Assembly: GCF_012913485.1 (NCBI RefSeq)
Contig: NZ_CP051774.1
Span: 4,030,001-4,094,000 of the forward strand
Source: Luteolibacter luteus
GTDB taxonomy: Bacteria; Verrucomicrobiota; Verrucomicrobiia; Verrucomicrobiales; Akkermansiaceae
Length of the DNA: 64,000 nucleotides
Direction of reading: 5' to 3'
Shown here piece after piece: positions 51,485 through 60,245 of the stretch. Each line of letters starts with the position of its first letter. Position 1 is the first letter of the stretch. A model generated the notes under the pieces. The model did not search any database. It was not told the DNA's origin and saw nothing but the letters and a program-made list of their open reading frames with translations. The position numbers were made by a program, and so were the translations under genes.

Positions 51485-52816
51485 ATGACGCCGGAGCTTG
51501 AGGACCTGTTCGCTTTCCTTCGTTTTCCCAGTATTTCCACGGATTCCCGGAATGCCGGTGACGTCCGTGCCTGTGCCGAATGGATCGTCTCCAAGCTGAC
51601 CGCCATGGGGCTTCAAACGACCCTCCATCAGACCGAGCGCCACCCCATCGTCGTCGCGAAAAATGCGCACCAGCCCGGCAAGAAAACCGTGCTGATCTAC
51701 GGCCACTACGACGTCCAGCCGGTCGATCCGCTCAATCTCTGGTCCACCCCGCCCTTCGAGCCGGAAATCCGCGAGGGCAAGATCTGGGCCCGCGGCTCCA
51801 CCGACAACAAGGGCCAGATGCTCGCGCACATTCTCGGCGTGGAAAAGACGCTGAAGGAAAAGGGCGATCTCCCGGTGAACCTGATTTTCCTCTTCGAGGG
51901 CGAAGAAGAAATCGGCAGTCCGAGCCTTGCACCTTTCCTTGAAGCAAATCGCGAGCTGCTGAAGTGCGATATCATCGCGATCTCGGATACCGGCATGGTC
52001 GCTCCCGGCCAGCCGACTCTCAGCTATGGCCTCCGCGGCATCGCCGCCTGCGAGGTCATCCTGCGTGGCCCCGCGCGCGACCTCCACTCCGGTATCTACG
52101 GCGGCGCCATCCGGAATCCCGCTACCGAAATCGCCCGCCTCGTCTCGACCTTCCACGATCCGGAAGGCCGCGTTCAGGTGGAAGGCTTCTACGATGACGT
52201 GAAGCCCCTGGAAGACTGGGAGCGCGAGATGTGGGCGAAGCTTCCCGGCACCAGCGATGACGATTTCATCCGCTACAGCGGTGCCTCGAAGACCCATGGC
52301 GAAGCCGGCTACACCTCCGCCGAGCGCACTTGGGCCCGCCCCACCGCGGAGATCAACGGCATCGGCGGCGGCTATCAGGGCGAAGGCTCGAAGACCGTTC
52401 TGCCCGCCGAGGCCTTTGCGAAATTCACCTTCCGTCTCGTCCCGAACCAAGACCCCGCCGACATCATGGAGAAGGTGAAGGCCCACCTCGACAAGCACTG
52501 CCCTCCGGGTGTCTCGCTGCTTTATGTCGGCGGCCACGATGGCAAGCCCTTCTACACCGATCCGAACAGCAGCTTCGGCCAAGCCGCCCAGGAAGCCCTC
52601 CGCAAGTCCTTCGGCAAGGATCCGGTCCTCATCCGCGAAGGCGGCAGCATCCCCATCGTCCAGGCCTTCCGCGATATCCTCGGCGTCGACACCCTCCTCC
52701 TCGGCCTCGCCTTGGCGGACTCGCAGATCCACTCGCCGAACGAAAACTTCCCGGTGGAGAACTTCGAGGCGGGCATCCGTTTGAACCAGGCGCTGTTGGA
52801 AGAACTCGGTAAATGA
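51485..52816 (+). CDS. M20-family metallodipeptidase
   Basis: 443 residues from ATG 51485. Zinc site residues are visible in order: His in VLIYGHYDVQP, bridging Asp in WARGSTDNKG, catalytic Glu-Glu in FLFEGEEEIGS, Asp in CDIIAISDTG and His in DSQIHSPNENF. The dimerisation (lid) domain sits in the middle (HSGIYGGAIRNP). It is a cytoplasmic M20 peptidase/dipeptidase (CNDP/ArgE-related). Substrate is likely dipeptides but unproved. The last bases overlap the next gene by 4 (ATGA), so the two are coupled. A TTG 36 bases upstream is an alternative start. Confidence 0.9.
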   Translation: MTPELEDLFAFLRFPSISTDSRNAGDVRACAEWIVSKLTAMGLQTTLHQTERHPIVVAKNAHQPGKKTVLIYGHYDVQPVDPLNLWSTPPFEPEIREGKIWARGSTDNKGQMLAHILGVEKTLKEKGDLPVNLIFLFEGEEEIGSPSLAPFLEANRELLKCDIIAISDTGMVAPGQPTLSYGLRGIAACEVILRGPARDLHSGIYGGAIRNPATEIARLVSTFHDPEGRVQVEGFYDDVKPLEDWEREMWAKLPGTSDDDFIRYSGASKTHGEAGYTSAERTWARPTAEINGIGGGYQGEGSKTVLPAEAFAKFTFRLVPNQDPADIMEKVKAHLDKHCPPGVSLLYVGGHDGKPFYTDPNSSFGQAAQEALRKSFGKDPVLIREGGSIPIVQAFRDILGVDTLLLGLALADSQIHSPNENFPVENFEAGIRLNQALLEELGK

Positions 52817-53226
52817 AGCAGTTCGTCGTCGATTCCAGCTATCACCAATTCTATGTGGCGGATCTGGTTCTCAAACCGGACGCACCCGTGAATTGGACGG
52901 ATGACGACGTAAGCAAACACCATCTTACCGAGAAGCACATTGCGGCGCTTTCCCCCGTTGCCGATATCGCCGCGCGGGTGACCAGTTGCGGGCCTGATGA
53001 TCCCATTCCTGATTTTGCTGATTCCTTCGACTTTGAGGTTTGTACAGAGATCGAAGTGCCTGCCGTCGAAGTCGGGGTCTTCGGATGGCCTTGGGGAATG
53101 GAAGATCGTTATCGCATCCAGCCCGGCCGTTGTTCCATTTTGTTTCGCGGTTACGCTACCGAGCGAGCCGAAGCTGAAGAAGACCACTATCTCGTCAAAA
53201 TCCTTCCGGTAAATTCCGTCCTCTGA
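52813..53226 (+). CDS. Hypothetical protein coupled to the dipeptidase
   Basis: 137 residues, soluble, acidic, with several aromatic residues. Start ATG overlaps the dipeptidase stop by 4 bases. Visible segments: QFYVADLVLKPDAPVNWTDD, SFDFEVCTEIEVPAVEVGVF and YRIQPGRCSILFRGYATERA, a beta-rich small fold. No signal peptide or metal motif is seen. The pairing suggests it may assist the peptidase, but gene-context is the only support. No family is recognised. Confidence 0.6.
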   Translation: MKQFVVDSSYHQFYVADLVLKPDAPVNWTDDDVSKHHLTEKHIAALSPVADIAARVTSCGPDDPIPDFADSFDFEVCTEIEVPAVEVGVFGWPWGMEDRYRIQPGRCSILFRGYATERAEAEEDHYLVKILPVNSVL

Positions 53227-53288
53227 CGGGCTCTTCACCAGGCGCTCTGCACTGATCACTGATCACTTGGCACTCTTTCCCCGACTCC

Positions 53289-54959
53289 ATGTCCGATTCC
53301 CCAAAGACCGATTTTATCCGCGAGATCATCGCCGCCGACCTCGCCTCCGGTAAGCACGAGACCACCATCACGCGTTTCCCCCCGGAGCCGAATGGCTACC
53401 TGCACCTCGGCCATGCCCGTGCGATCTGCCTGAACTTCGGCATCGCGCAGGAAAATGCGGCCGTCGGCGCGCGTTGCCACCTGCGCTTCGACGATACCAA
53501 TCCGGAGAAGGAAGAGGTCGAGTATGTCGAAAGCATCAAGGCCGACGTGAAGTGGCTCGGCTTCGATTGGGGTGACAATCTTTTCTACGCCAGCGACTAC
53601 TTCGAGTTCTACTACGACTGCGCCGTCCATCTCATCAAGAATGGCCTCGCTTACGTCGACGAGCAGACCGCCGAGCAGATCAAGGAAACCCGCGGCAATC
53701 TCACCGTTCCGGGAACCCCTTCGCCATGGCGTGACCGCTCCGTGGAGGAGAACCTTGAGCTCTTCGCCAAGATGCGCGCCGGTGGCTTCGAGGAAGGCGC
53801 CGCAGTCCTCCGCGCGAAGATCGACATGGCTTCGCCGAATATCGTCCTGCGGGATCCCGTCATCTATCGCGTGCTGAAGGCGGAGCATCACAATACCGGC
53901 GATGCCTGGTGTCTCTACCCGATGTATGACTTCGCGCATCCGCTGGAGGACGCGCATGAGCACATCACCCACTCGCTCTGCACCCTGGAGTTCGAGATCC
54001 ATCGCCCCTTCTACGATTGGGTGATCGAGAATTGCCCGGTCCCGGCCAAGCCGCGCCAGATCGAGTTCTCGCGCCTCAATTTCACCTATACCGTCATGAG
54101 CAAGCGCAAGCTGCTCACGCTGGTGAAGGAAGGCCACGTCGCCGGTTGGGATGACCCGCGCATGCCCACGCTTTCCGGCGCGCGCCGCCGTGGCATTCCC
54201 GCTATCGCCATCCGCAAGCTCTGCGAGAAAACCGGCATCACCAAGTTTCAAGGCATCACCGATATCGCCCAGCTCGAGTTTGAGATCCGCGATCACCTGA
54301 ATGCCGCCGCCCCGCGCCGCATGGGCGTGATCGATCCTCTCAAGCTCATCATCGAGAACTTCCCCGCCGGCCAGAGCGAGGACATCGAACTCGACAACCA
54401 CCCGAAGGACCCCGCCATGGGCTCCCGCCAGGTTGCGCTTTCGCGTGAACTGTGGATCGAGGCCGATGACTTCATGGAGGTTCCGGAGAAGAAATACTTC
54501 CGCCTCGGCCCCGGCCGCCACGTCCGCCTTCGCGGCGGCTACATCGTGAAGTGCACCGGTTTCGAGAAAGACGCCTCCGGCAAGATCACCGAAGTCCGCT
54601 GCGAATACCTGCCCGGCACCAGGGGCGCCGACGCCCCGGAAGGCGTGGAATGCCGCGCCGCCATCCACTGGGTCAGCGCCGAGCACGGTGTCGAAGCCGA
54701 AGTTCGCCTCTACGATCGCCTCTTCACGGCCGAAGATCCCGATGCTGCCGAAGGCGGCTTCGTCAGCGTGATCAATCCGGACTCGCTCAAGACCATCCGC
54801 GCCTACGTCGAACCCGCCGCTGCCAACGCCGCACCCGAAGAGGTCTACCAATTCGAGCGCCTCGGCTACTTCGTCGCCGACCGCCACGACCACCAGCCCG
54901 GAACCAAGCCCGTCTTCAATCGCACCATCGGTCTCCGCGACTCCTGGGCGAAGAAGTAA
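53289..54959 (+). CDS. glnS: Glutaminyl-tRNA synthetase
   Basis: 556 residues, as in E. coli (554). Charges tRNA-Gln with glutamine; class I synthetase. HIGH motif in FPPEPNGYLHLGHARAICLN, the RFDDTNPEKE loop, KMSKS-type VMSKRKLLTLVKEG, and a C-terminal anticodon-binding beta-barrel half (KKYFRLGPGRHVRLRGGYI). A Gln-type rather than Glu-type enzyme is supported by the close match to GlnRS at these loops. Strand-specific long antisense open frames here come from the GC-rich codon bias. Transcribed alone; the upstream gap to 53226 is 62 bases. Confidence 0.95.
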   Translation: MSDSPKTDFIREIIAADLASGKHETTITRFPPEPNGYLHLGHARAICLNFGIAQENAAVGARCHLRFDDTNPEKEEVEYVESIKADVKWLGFDWGDNLFYASDYFEFYYDCAVHLIKNGLAYVDEQTAEQIKETRGNLTVPGTPSPWRDRSVEENLELFAKMRAGGFEEGAAVLRAKIDMASPNIVLRDPVIYRVLKAEHHNTGDAWCLYPMYDFAHPLEDAHEHITHSLCTLEFEIHRPFYDWVIENCPVPAKPRQIEFSRLNFTYTVMSKRKLLTLVKEGHVAGWDDPRMPTLSGARRRGIPAIAIRKLCEKTGITKFQGITDIAQLEFEIRDHLNAAAPRRMGVIDPLKLIIENFPAGQSEDIELDNHPKDPAMGSRQVALSRELWIEADDFMEVPEKKYFRLGPGRHVRLRGGYIVKCTGFEKDASGKITEVRCEYLPGTRGADAPEGVECRAAIHWVSAEHGVEAEVRLYDRLFTAEDPDAAEGGFVSVINPDSLKTIRAYVEPAAANAAPEEVYQFERLGYFVADRHDHQPGTKPVFNRTIGLRDSWAKK

Positions 54960-55404
54960 GACGGGGCGGCATCAGCACAGGAGATTGGAGGGGAGTCATT
55001 CGCTTTTGGATTCCTCTCTTCCGTCCCGAAGCGGACCACTCATAAAAGCCCGGGACAAAGTTCCGGGTTGGTCCGCACGGGACATCGCGTCCTGTAGGGA
55101 CGCTTCATGCGGTGAGCACTTCCGAATCGGAAGCGGTGACGAGACTTCCCGTGCTCGTGGCCGCTCCCGCTAGATCAAGCTGTCACCCGATCAGGAGTCT
55201 CCCTTCAACGGCTGCTCAAATTTCGCGATCTTTCGCGTTTTTCGCGGTTGAGAACCTACCTCCGGCCCGCGCCTTGCGTGCGCCTTTCCGTAACCGGTCG
55301 TGCCATGGAGCGCTACCGGAGGAACAGCATCCTGCCGATTGCCGGAATGACCCGCGGCTTCGAACACGTATCGAAGAAGCCTACGCAAAATCCTTCGATC
55401 CTCC
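54960..55404. other. Intergenic region with nested hairpin
   Basis: 445 bases without a supported gene. Contains the nested inverted repeat at 55031-55076 and, directly after, GGGACATCGCGTCC (about 55079-55092), a smaller hairpin. The part 55150-55400 shows nothing recognisable; the promoter of the next gene should be here. Confidence 0.4.
55031..55076. repeat. Nested inverted repeat
   Basis: Outer arms GCGGACCA (55031-55038) / TGGTCCGC (55069-55076) are perfect; the inner stem CCCGGGAC (55049-55056) / GTTCCGGG (55060-55067) pairs with one G-U and a 3-base AAA loop. It sits 71 bases after glnS. Possibly a REP-like element or a structured transcript end; no T run. Confidence 0.5.
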
Positions 55405-57453
55405 ATGCTCTCGCGTGCCCTTGCCTTGCTCTTCCTCCTCTCTCTCGCCACACCCTTGAAAGCCGATGGCGCGGCCGACAACCTCGCCGATCAAGTCCGC
55501 CCCATCCCGCCCCCAGGCATTCCCATCCCCGGGGACCAGCGCGCCGCCCTAACCGCAGAGGCCGCCCGCCTCGCCACCGCCATCGAATCCGCCAAAGGCT
55601 CCCTCTCCGGAAAACCTGCGCTCGCCTATCTCCCCGACGTCCAGATCTTCCACAAGGCCGTGGACTGGGCGCTGCGCTATGATGAGTTCTACGAAGCGAA
55701 TCAAACCGCATGGGCGACGGAGCAACTCCACGAAGGCTTCTTCCGTCTCGATGCCCTCCTTCAGGGCAAGACCCCTTGGCTCGAAAAGACCGGCCTCATT
55801 CCCCGCGGCTACCTCTCGAAGATCGATGGCAGCGTGCAGCCCTTCGGTCTCGTCGTCCCTCCATCCTTCCAAGCGGACCTTCCCTATCATTGGCGGCTCG
55901 ATACTTGGTTCCACGGTCGCGGCGAGAAACTCAGCGAACTCGACTTCATCCACCAGCGGATGACCCAGCCCGGAGAGTTCACCCCACAGGATGCCATCGT
56001 CCTTCACCCCTATGGTCGCTATTGCAATGGCCAGCGCTTCGCGGGGGAAACGGACTTCTTCGAAGCGCTCGAAGTCGTGAAGAGGGACTACCGCATCGAT
56101 GAAGACCGCATCATCGTCCGCGGCTTCTCGCTTGGCGGTGCCGCTTGCTGGCACATCGCCACGCACCATGCCTCGCAATGGTGTGCCGCGAATCCCGGTG
56201 CAGGCTTCAGCGAGACTGAGGAGTTCCTCAATTTCTTCCAAGGCGAGAAGCTCCAGCCCTATCCATGGGAACGCCAGTTGTGGAATCTCTACGACTCTAC
56301 CGCCGTCGCTCGGAATTTGATGAATTGTCCGACCGTCGCCTATAGTGGGGAGATCGATAAGCAAAAGCAGGCGGCCGATGCCATGGCGCGGATGGTCGGT
56401 GCCAACGATAGCGGCTTGTCGCTTCGCCATATCATCGGGGCGAAAACAGCGCATAGCTATGAGAAGGAAGCGAAGACGGTCGTGGCGGATGCGATCGATA
56501 GAATCGCGTCCAACGGACGCAGGCAGGTGCCCCGCGAGGTCTATTGGGAAACCTATACGCTGAAGACGAACCGCAACGCATGGATCGAGATCGATGCCCT
56601 CGGTGAACATTGGCAGCCCGCCTCGATCCGGGGCTCCTTTTCGAAGGCCGGCTTTTTGATCGAGGTGAGGAATGTGAGAGCCTTCACCCTGATTTTTGAT
56701 TCCGGCACCTTTCCGGAAGAGGTCGGACGCTTCTTCGGCGTGGATGTGCGGGAAGCCGCACCCGGGGAGGAAACCGGATACGAATCTGCGATTGAGGGCG
56801 AGGTTTCCATCCCTTCGGATCGATCAATGCGGATGAGCTTCGCCCGCCAAGCGGATGGCAAATGGAGTGTCGCTGCAGGAAAGTCCGATGCTCTGGAAAA
56901 GACGCACGACCTCCAAGGCCCCATTGACGATGCCTTCATGAACTCCTTCATCTTCGTCCGTCCCACCGGAAAGGCGGCCAATGAAAAAGCCGGGACTTGG
57001 GCCGCATCCGAAATGGAACGAGCCATCCGCGAGTGGCGTCGGCAGTTCCGGGGCGATGTCCGCGTGAAGGACGACACCGCGGTAACCGAAGACGATATCC
57101 GCTCGTCCAATCTCATTCTTTGGGGAGACCCGTCCTCGAATGCTCTCATGGCTCAGGTCGCGCCAAAGCTCCCTATCAGGTGGTCTGGCGACAAGATTGA
57201 GGCGGGCAGCCACAGCTTCTCCTCGAGCGATCATGCCCTGATCTGCATCTACCCGAATCCCCTGAATCCCGGGCGCTACGTCGTCCTCAACAGCAGCTTC
57301 ACCTTCCGCGAATACGACTACCTCAACAATGCCCGCCAAACCCCGAAGCTCCCGGACTGGGCCGTTGTCGATCTGAACACCGCCCCGAACAGTCGCTACC
57401 CTGGCGCGATCCCCACCGCCGGATTCTTCGGGGAGAAATGGGAGCTGAAATAG
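55405..57453 (+). CDS. Secreted alpha/beta hydrolase of prolyl-oligopeptidase type
   Basis: 682 residues. Signal peptide (LSRALALLFLLSLATPLKAD). The hydrolase core at about 220-370 has the nucleophile elbow IIVRGFSLGGAACWHIATHH, with strand DAIVLHPYGRYC before it and a later Asp/His (YSGEIDK; KTAHSYEKE) that may complete the triad. The C-terminal ~290 residues are beta-rich (YWETYTLKTNRNAWIEIDAL) and include VRVKDDTAVTEDDIRSSNLI, a region I cannot place. Such proteins are found in planctomycete/verrucomicrobial secretomes; peptidase or esterase activity is equally possible. Confidence 0.75.
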   Translation: MLSRALALLFLLSLATPLKADGAADNLADQVRPIPPPGIPIPGDQRAALTAEAARLATAIESAKGSLSGKPALAYLPDVQIFHKAVDWALRYDEFYEANQTAWATEQLHEGFFRLDALLQGKTPWLEKTGLIPRGYLSKIDGSVQPFGLVVPPSFQADLPYHWRLDTWFHGRGEKLSELDFIHQRMTQPGEFTPQDAIVLHPYGRYCNGQRFAGETDFFEALEVVKRDYRIDEDRIIVRGFSLGGAACWHIATHHASQWCAANPGAGFSETEEFLNFFQGEKLQPYPWERQLWNLYDSTAVARNLMNCPTVAYSGEIDKQKQAADAMARMVGANDSGLSLRHIIGAKTAHSYEKEAKTVVADAIDRIASNGRRQVPREVYWETYTLKTNRNAWIEIDALGEHWQPASIRGSFSKAGFLIEVRNVRAFTLIFDSGTFPEEVGRFFGVDVREAAPGEETGYESAIEGEVSIPSDRSMRMSFARQADGKWSVAAGKSDALEKTHDLQGPIDDAFMNSFIFVRPTGKAANEKAGTWAASEMERAIREWRRQFRGDVRVKDDTAVTEDDIRSSNLILWGDPSSNALMAQVAPKLPIRWSGDKIEAGSHSFSSSDHALICIYPNPLNPGRYVVLNSSFTFREYDYLNNARQTPKLPDWAVVDLNTAPNSRYPGAIPTAGFFGEKWELK

Positions 57454-57505
57454 GACGTGAGTTTGTAGCGGCCTTGGAGATGCTCCCGGCTACCATCCGG
57501 ACCCC

Positions 57506-58699
57506 ATGAGGCTGCTTCACATTGCCATTCCTTTCCTCGGCATCGGCCTTTCCCAAGGCGAGATCCTGCGGATCTCCCGGGCCTTCGATGAGCCCGTGCC
57601 GGGTGCCGAACGCATGGAACTCAAATATCGCGATGAGGTGCAGCAGATCTTCGTTGTGAAGGAGGCAATCATCTCGGACGCCGATGTTAAAAATGCTGAT
57701 GCGTCCGTAGAGGAGCAGATCCAAGTCGAGCTCAACGAAGAAGGAGCTAAGAAGATGAAAGCGGCGACAACCGGCTTGGCCCACGGCAAGGATCGCTTTG
57801 CCGTCCTTGTCGATGGGCGGGTGGTCACGGCTCCGGTGGTTCGAGACTCCTTGGGTGCGCGGTTTTTCTTCAATGTGGCCGGGCTCAGCGACGAGCAAAT
57901 GGACGATCTCGCAAGACGAATCTCCGGTCGCCCTCCTCGCCCCAAGGGGGAGGCCTTCGAGGCGAAACCCCTCCAGAAACATCGGGAGGTGGTGCCATAT
58001 TCGGAACAAGAATATCTACAGTTGAAAGCCGGGCGGGAAAAGATGGGCATCTACTATTTGGATCGTCTCCCTACCGATGAAGATCTTTCTGAAGCCCTGC
58101 GCGTCGGCATGAGCCGGAACGAGGTGGAAAAGGTTCTGGGAAAGCCAACCTTTGCCCAAGCAGATGAGCTCTTTTATGGCCTTGCTCCGGAGAAGCTTCC
58201 GGAAAATCCGGATCGTGAATTTATTCCCTGCGGGCTCCGGCTCCGCTTCCAGGAGGAGAAATTGAGTCAATGGTCGGTAGCGACCGGCCCTGAGTCGCGT
58301 TCTGGAAAAGCAATTGGTGCGGAGCAACCCTCTTTGGTGGTGCTCAACCCGGAAATGGATCTTACCTCGCTCAATTTCGATCCGGTGGAGCTTTTCGAGG
58401 GGTGCAAGGTTCCCAATCCCGATCGAGCGGTCAATCGAACCGACTTGGAGGGCCTCGTGCGACTCGTGATGATGTTCGTCTCCATGGCGGAAGACCGTGG
58501 GCTGCCGGAGTCGGCGGTGACTGGTGACTGCGACCTGATGAAGATTCTGGAAAAACACTTCCCGGAAGCGGCAAACCTCAAAAAGGACACCGCGGCAGGA
58601 AAAATCTCCCTTAAAAAGCTTAAGGAAGCCTTCGAGCCCTACGCCGTGGGGGGGAAGCCCCTACCCGAAGCGAAAGCTGCTCCGGTCGGAAAGGAATAG
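57506..58699 (+). CDS. Secreted protein joining a SecD-head-like and a BamE-like region
   Basis: 397 residues. Signal peptide (RLLHIAIPFLGIGLSQG). Residues about 20-150 look like the periplasmic P1 head of SecD (VELNEEGAKKMKAATTGLAH, VLVDGRVVTAPVVRDSLGAR, GLSDEQMDDLARRI), but the SecD membrane part is absent. Residues about 190-240 carry EALRVGMSRNEVEKVLGKPT, the turn pattern of BamE/SmpA-type lipoprotein folds. The last ~130 residues are charged (LDLTSLNFDPVELF, KLKEAFEPYAVGGK). An unusual combination; function unknown. Transcribed after the hydrolase with 52 bases between. Confidence 0.6.
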   Translation: MRLLHIAIPFLGIGLSQGEILRISRAFDEPVPGAERMELKYRDEVQQIFVVKEAIISDADVKNADASVEEQIQVELNEEGAKKMKAATTGLAHGKDRFAVLVDGRVVTAPVVRDSLGARFFFNVAGLSDEQMDDLARRISGRPPRPKGEAFEAKPLQKHREVVPYSEQEYLQLKAGREKMGIYYLDRLPTDEDLSEALRVGMSRNEVEKVLGKPTFAQADELFYGLAPEKLPENPDREFIPCGLRLRFQEEKLSQWSVATGPESRSGKAIGAEQPSLVVLNPEMDLTSLNFDPVELFEGCKVPNPDRAVNRTDLEGLVRLVMMFVSMAEDRGLPESAVTGDCDLMKILEKHFPEAANLKKDTAAGKISLKKLKEAFEPYAVGGKPLPEAKAAPVGKE

Positions 58700-59115
58700 G
58701 GTGCCACGGATGCAGGAGAGCATCGGAACTTCGCCCGGGTTGATGTGCGTTTGGCAGTAGAAATCCGTCGTCGGAATGCGTGAGTCTTTACGGTGTTCAA
58801 GCCATCGATATGCGGAGCGAAGTCCCTGATAATTCACCCCGAGACAGGTCATCAGATGACTCTTTCTTCCGTGCCGCTCGCGGCGGATTTATGGAAAATC
58901 GCCTGTTAATTACCCTGTTTTATCAGGCGGAACAGGCAGGAAAATTGAGGCGCTTCATTGCCCGCCAAGCTGACGTAAAAGCTCAATTATGGTCCTTCGG
59001 AGCGCGCCGCTCCAATTCCTAGGTTCGTCGGGGAGGCTTTGCCTTCCCGACCCGCCCTCCCCAAATCTTTCATCGGACTGGCCAGACGGTCAGGGATGGT
59101 TTATAGCTGGCCGCC
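58700..59115. other. Intergenic region with several inverted repeats
   Basis: 416 bases. Inverted repeats: GCCTGTT (58901) / AACAGGC (58931) enclosing CCTG/CAGG; GGAGCG-CGC-CGCTCC (58999-59013); and a 10-bp stem TCGGGGAGGC (59028-59037) / GCCTTCCCGA (59041-59050) with a TTT loop. An 80-residue open frame at 58780-59022 is unconvincing as a gene. The ExbB-like gene promoter should be at the right end. Confidence 0.45.
59028..59050. terminator. Hairpin upstream of the ExbB-like operon
   Basis: 10-bp stem (one wobble) with a TTT loop, 65 bases before the ExbB-like ATG. No T run follows; it could be a leader hairpin or an end for whatever is transcribed from the left. Confidence 0.35.
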
Positions 59116-59811
59116 ATGCCGACCGAATTCCTCGACCCATCGGGCCTTCTTGAGAACGGAGGACCGATCCTGTGGCTTCAGGCGGTGCTCGCGTTTTTCG
59201 GAGCCCTTTTCGTCGTCGAGCGGCTCTTTTTTTTCCACCGCGCCCGCATCAACGTGGGCGATTTGCTCGTAGGCCTCTCCAATCACGTCCGCCGGAAGGC
59301 CTACGCCGAGGCGATGCACGAGGCGGCCCGCGCTCCCGGTCCGGTCGCCCGCGTCGCCCACTCGGTCCTGCTTCGCCACTCCATGGAGCGCCCGGACCTC
59401 CGGGATATCGCCCAGGAAGCCGGCCAGCTTGAGGTCCCGCGGGTGGAGAAGAACCTGCGCGCGATCCTTGCCGTCGCCATGCTGGCACCCCTGACCGGGA
59501 TGCTCGGCACGGTCCTCGGCCTCGCCGAAACCTTCCAGCGCATGAGTGAGCGCGGCGGCTTCGCCGGCCCGGCAGAAGTCATCTCCGGAGTTCAATCTGC
59601 GCTGGTGACCACCGCCGTGGGCCTGACGATCGCGATCCCGGCCTACCTCTTCTACCTCTACTTCCTCGGCCGCGCGAAGCGCCTCTTCCACCGGATCGAA
59701 CGCACCGGGATCGAGATGGTGAACATGATCTGCGATGCCCGGGCGGATACCGGTATCGTCTCGATGCGCGATGAACTTGAAGCGCGCCGTCGCGAAGAGC
59801 GGAAGAAATGA
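59116..59811 (+). CDS. ExbB/TolQ/MotA-family proton channel protein
   Basis: 231 residues. An N-terminal membrane helix (GPILWLQAVLAFFGALFVVE), a cytoplasmic domain, then two helices with the family core: APLTGMLGTVLGLAETFQRM and VQSALVTTAVGLTIAIPAYL. ExbB-type proteins use the proton gradient with ExbD to energise TonB-dependent uptake. The start ATG 59116 (MPTEFLDPSG) is used. First gene of a tightly packed four-gene operon; the ExbD gene overlaps by 4 bases. Confidence 0.93.
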   Translation: MPTEFLDPSGLLENGGPILWLQAVLAFFGALFVVERLFFFHRARINVGDLLVGLSNHVRRKAYAEAMHEAARAPGPVARVAHSVLLRHSMERPDLRDIAQEAGQLEVPRVEKNLRAILAVAMLAPLTGMLGTVLGLAETFQRMSERGGFAGPAEVISGVQSALVTTAVGLTIAIPAYLFYLYFLGRAKRLFHRIERTGIEMVNMICDARADTGIVSMRDELEARRREERKK

Positions 59812-60239
59812 AGCTCGAAACGACGCTGCCGGAGTCTCCCGGTTTCCTGATCGTGGTACCTGCTATCAACCTGATGGCGCTGATGCTGGTGTTTTTCCTG
59901 CCCTCGCTTTTCAGCCAGTCTGGCGTCGCCTTGGAACTCCCGGTTTCCCGCTTCCAGCTTGAGCGTCAGGAGGATCGGGCGGTGGTGAGTATCACCTCCG
60001 ACACACCCCCGGTCTATTGGCTTGAGCGCCAGCAGGTATCCTTCGCTCAGCTTTCCGAAAAACTCGATGCCCGCCGCCAAGGCGATTGGGCACCCACAAG
60101 CACCGTCCTGCTGCGGGTGGACAAGGGAGTCTCGGTCGAGACCCAGCGGAATGTGGCCGAAATGGCCCTCCAGAAGGGTTTCCGGGTCCTCTTGCTCGGG
60201 CAGTCCGAGCCCTCCGCTCCGAGCGCCGACCATCCCTAG
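59808..60239 (+). CDS. ExbD/TolR-family protein
   Basis: 143 residues. One membrane helix near residue 14 (FLIVVPAINLMALMLVFFLP) preceded by a short head, then a periplasmic TolR-like domain (AVVSITSDTPPVYWLERQQV, TVLLRVDKGVSVETQRNV, MALQKGFRVLLLGQ). The typical ExbD Asp within the membrane helix is not clear here: N of AINLMALM occupies the region where Asp is expected, which is odd for a proton-relay subunit. Overlaps the ExbB gene by 4 bases; partner of it. Confidence 0.82.
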   Translation: MKLETTLPESPGFLIVVPAINLMALMLVFFLPSLFSQSGVALELPVSRFQLERQEDRAVVSITSDTPPVYWLERQQVSFAQLSEKLDARRQGDWAPTSTVLLRVDKGVSVETQRNVAEMALQKGFRVLLLGQSEPSAPSADHP

Positions 60240-60245
60240 TCAGCC

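Noticed and set aside
51254..52732. 492-residue minus-strand frame across the dipeptidase
   Set aside because: Antisense to a clear M20 enzyme; no motif.
53256..54893. 545-residue open frame antisense to glnS
   Set aside because: Composition-driven shadow of a GC-rich coding strand; glnS is certain from its motifs and length.
58780..59022. 80-residue frame containing LFYQAEQAGKLRRFIARQAD
   Set aside because: It overlaps inverted repeats, has no ribosome site and no clear fold; the frame may come from a repeat element.
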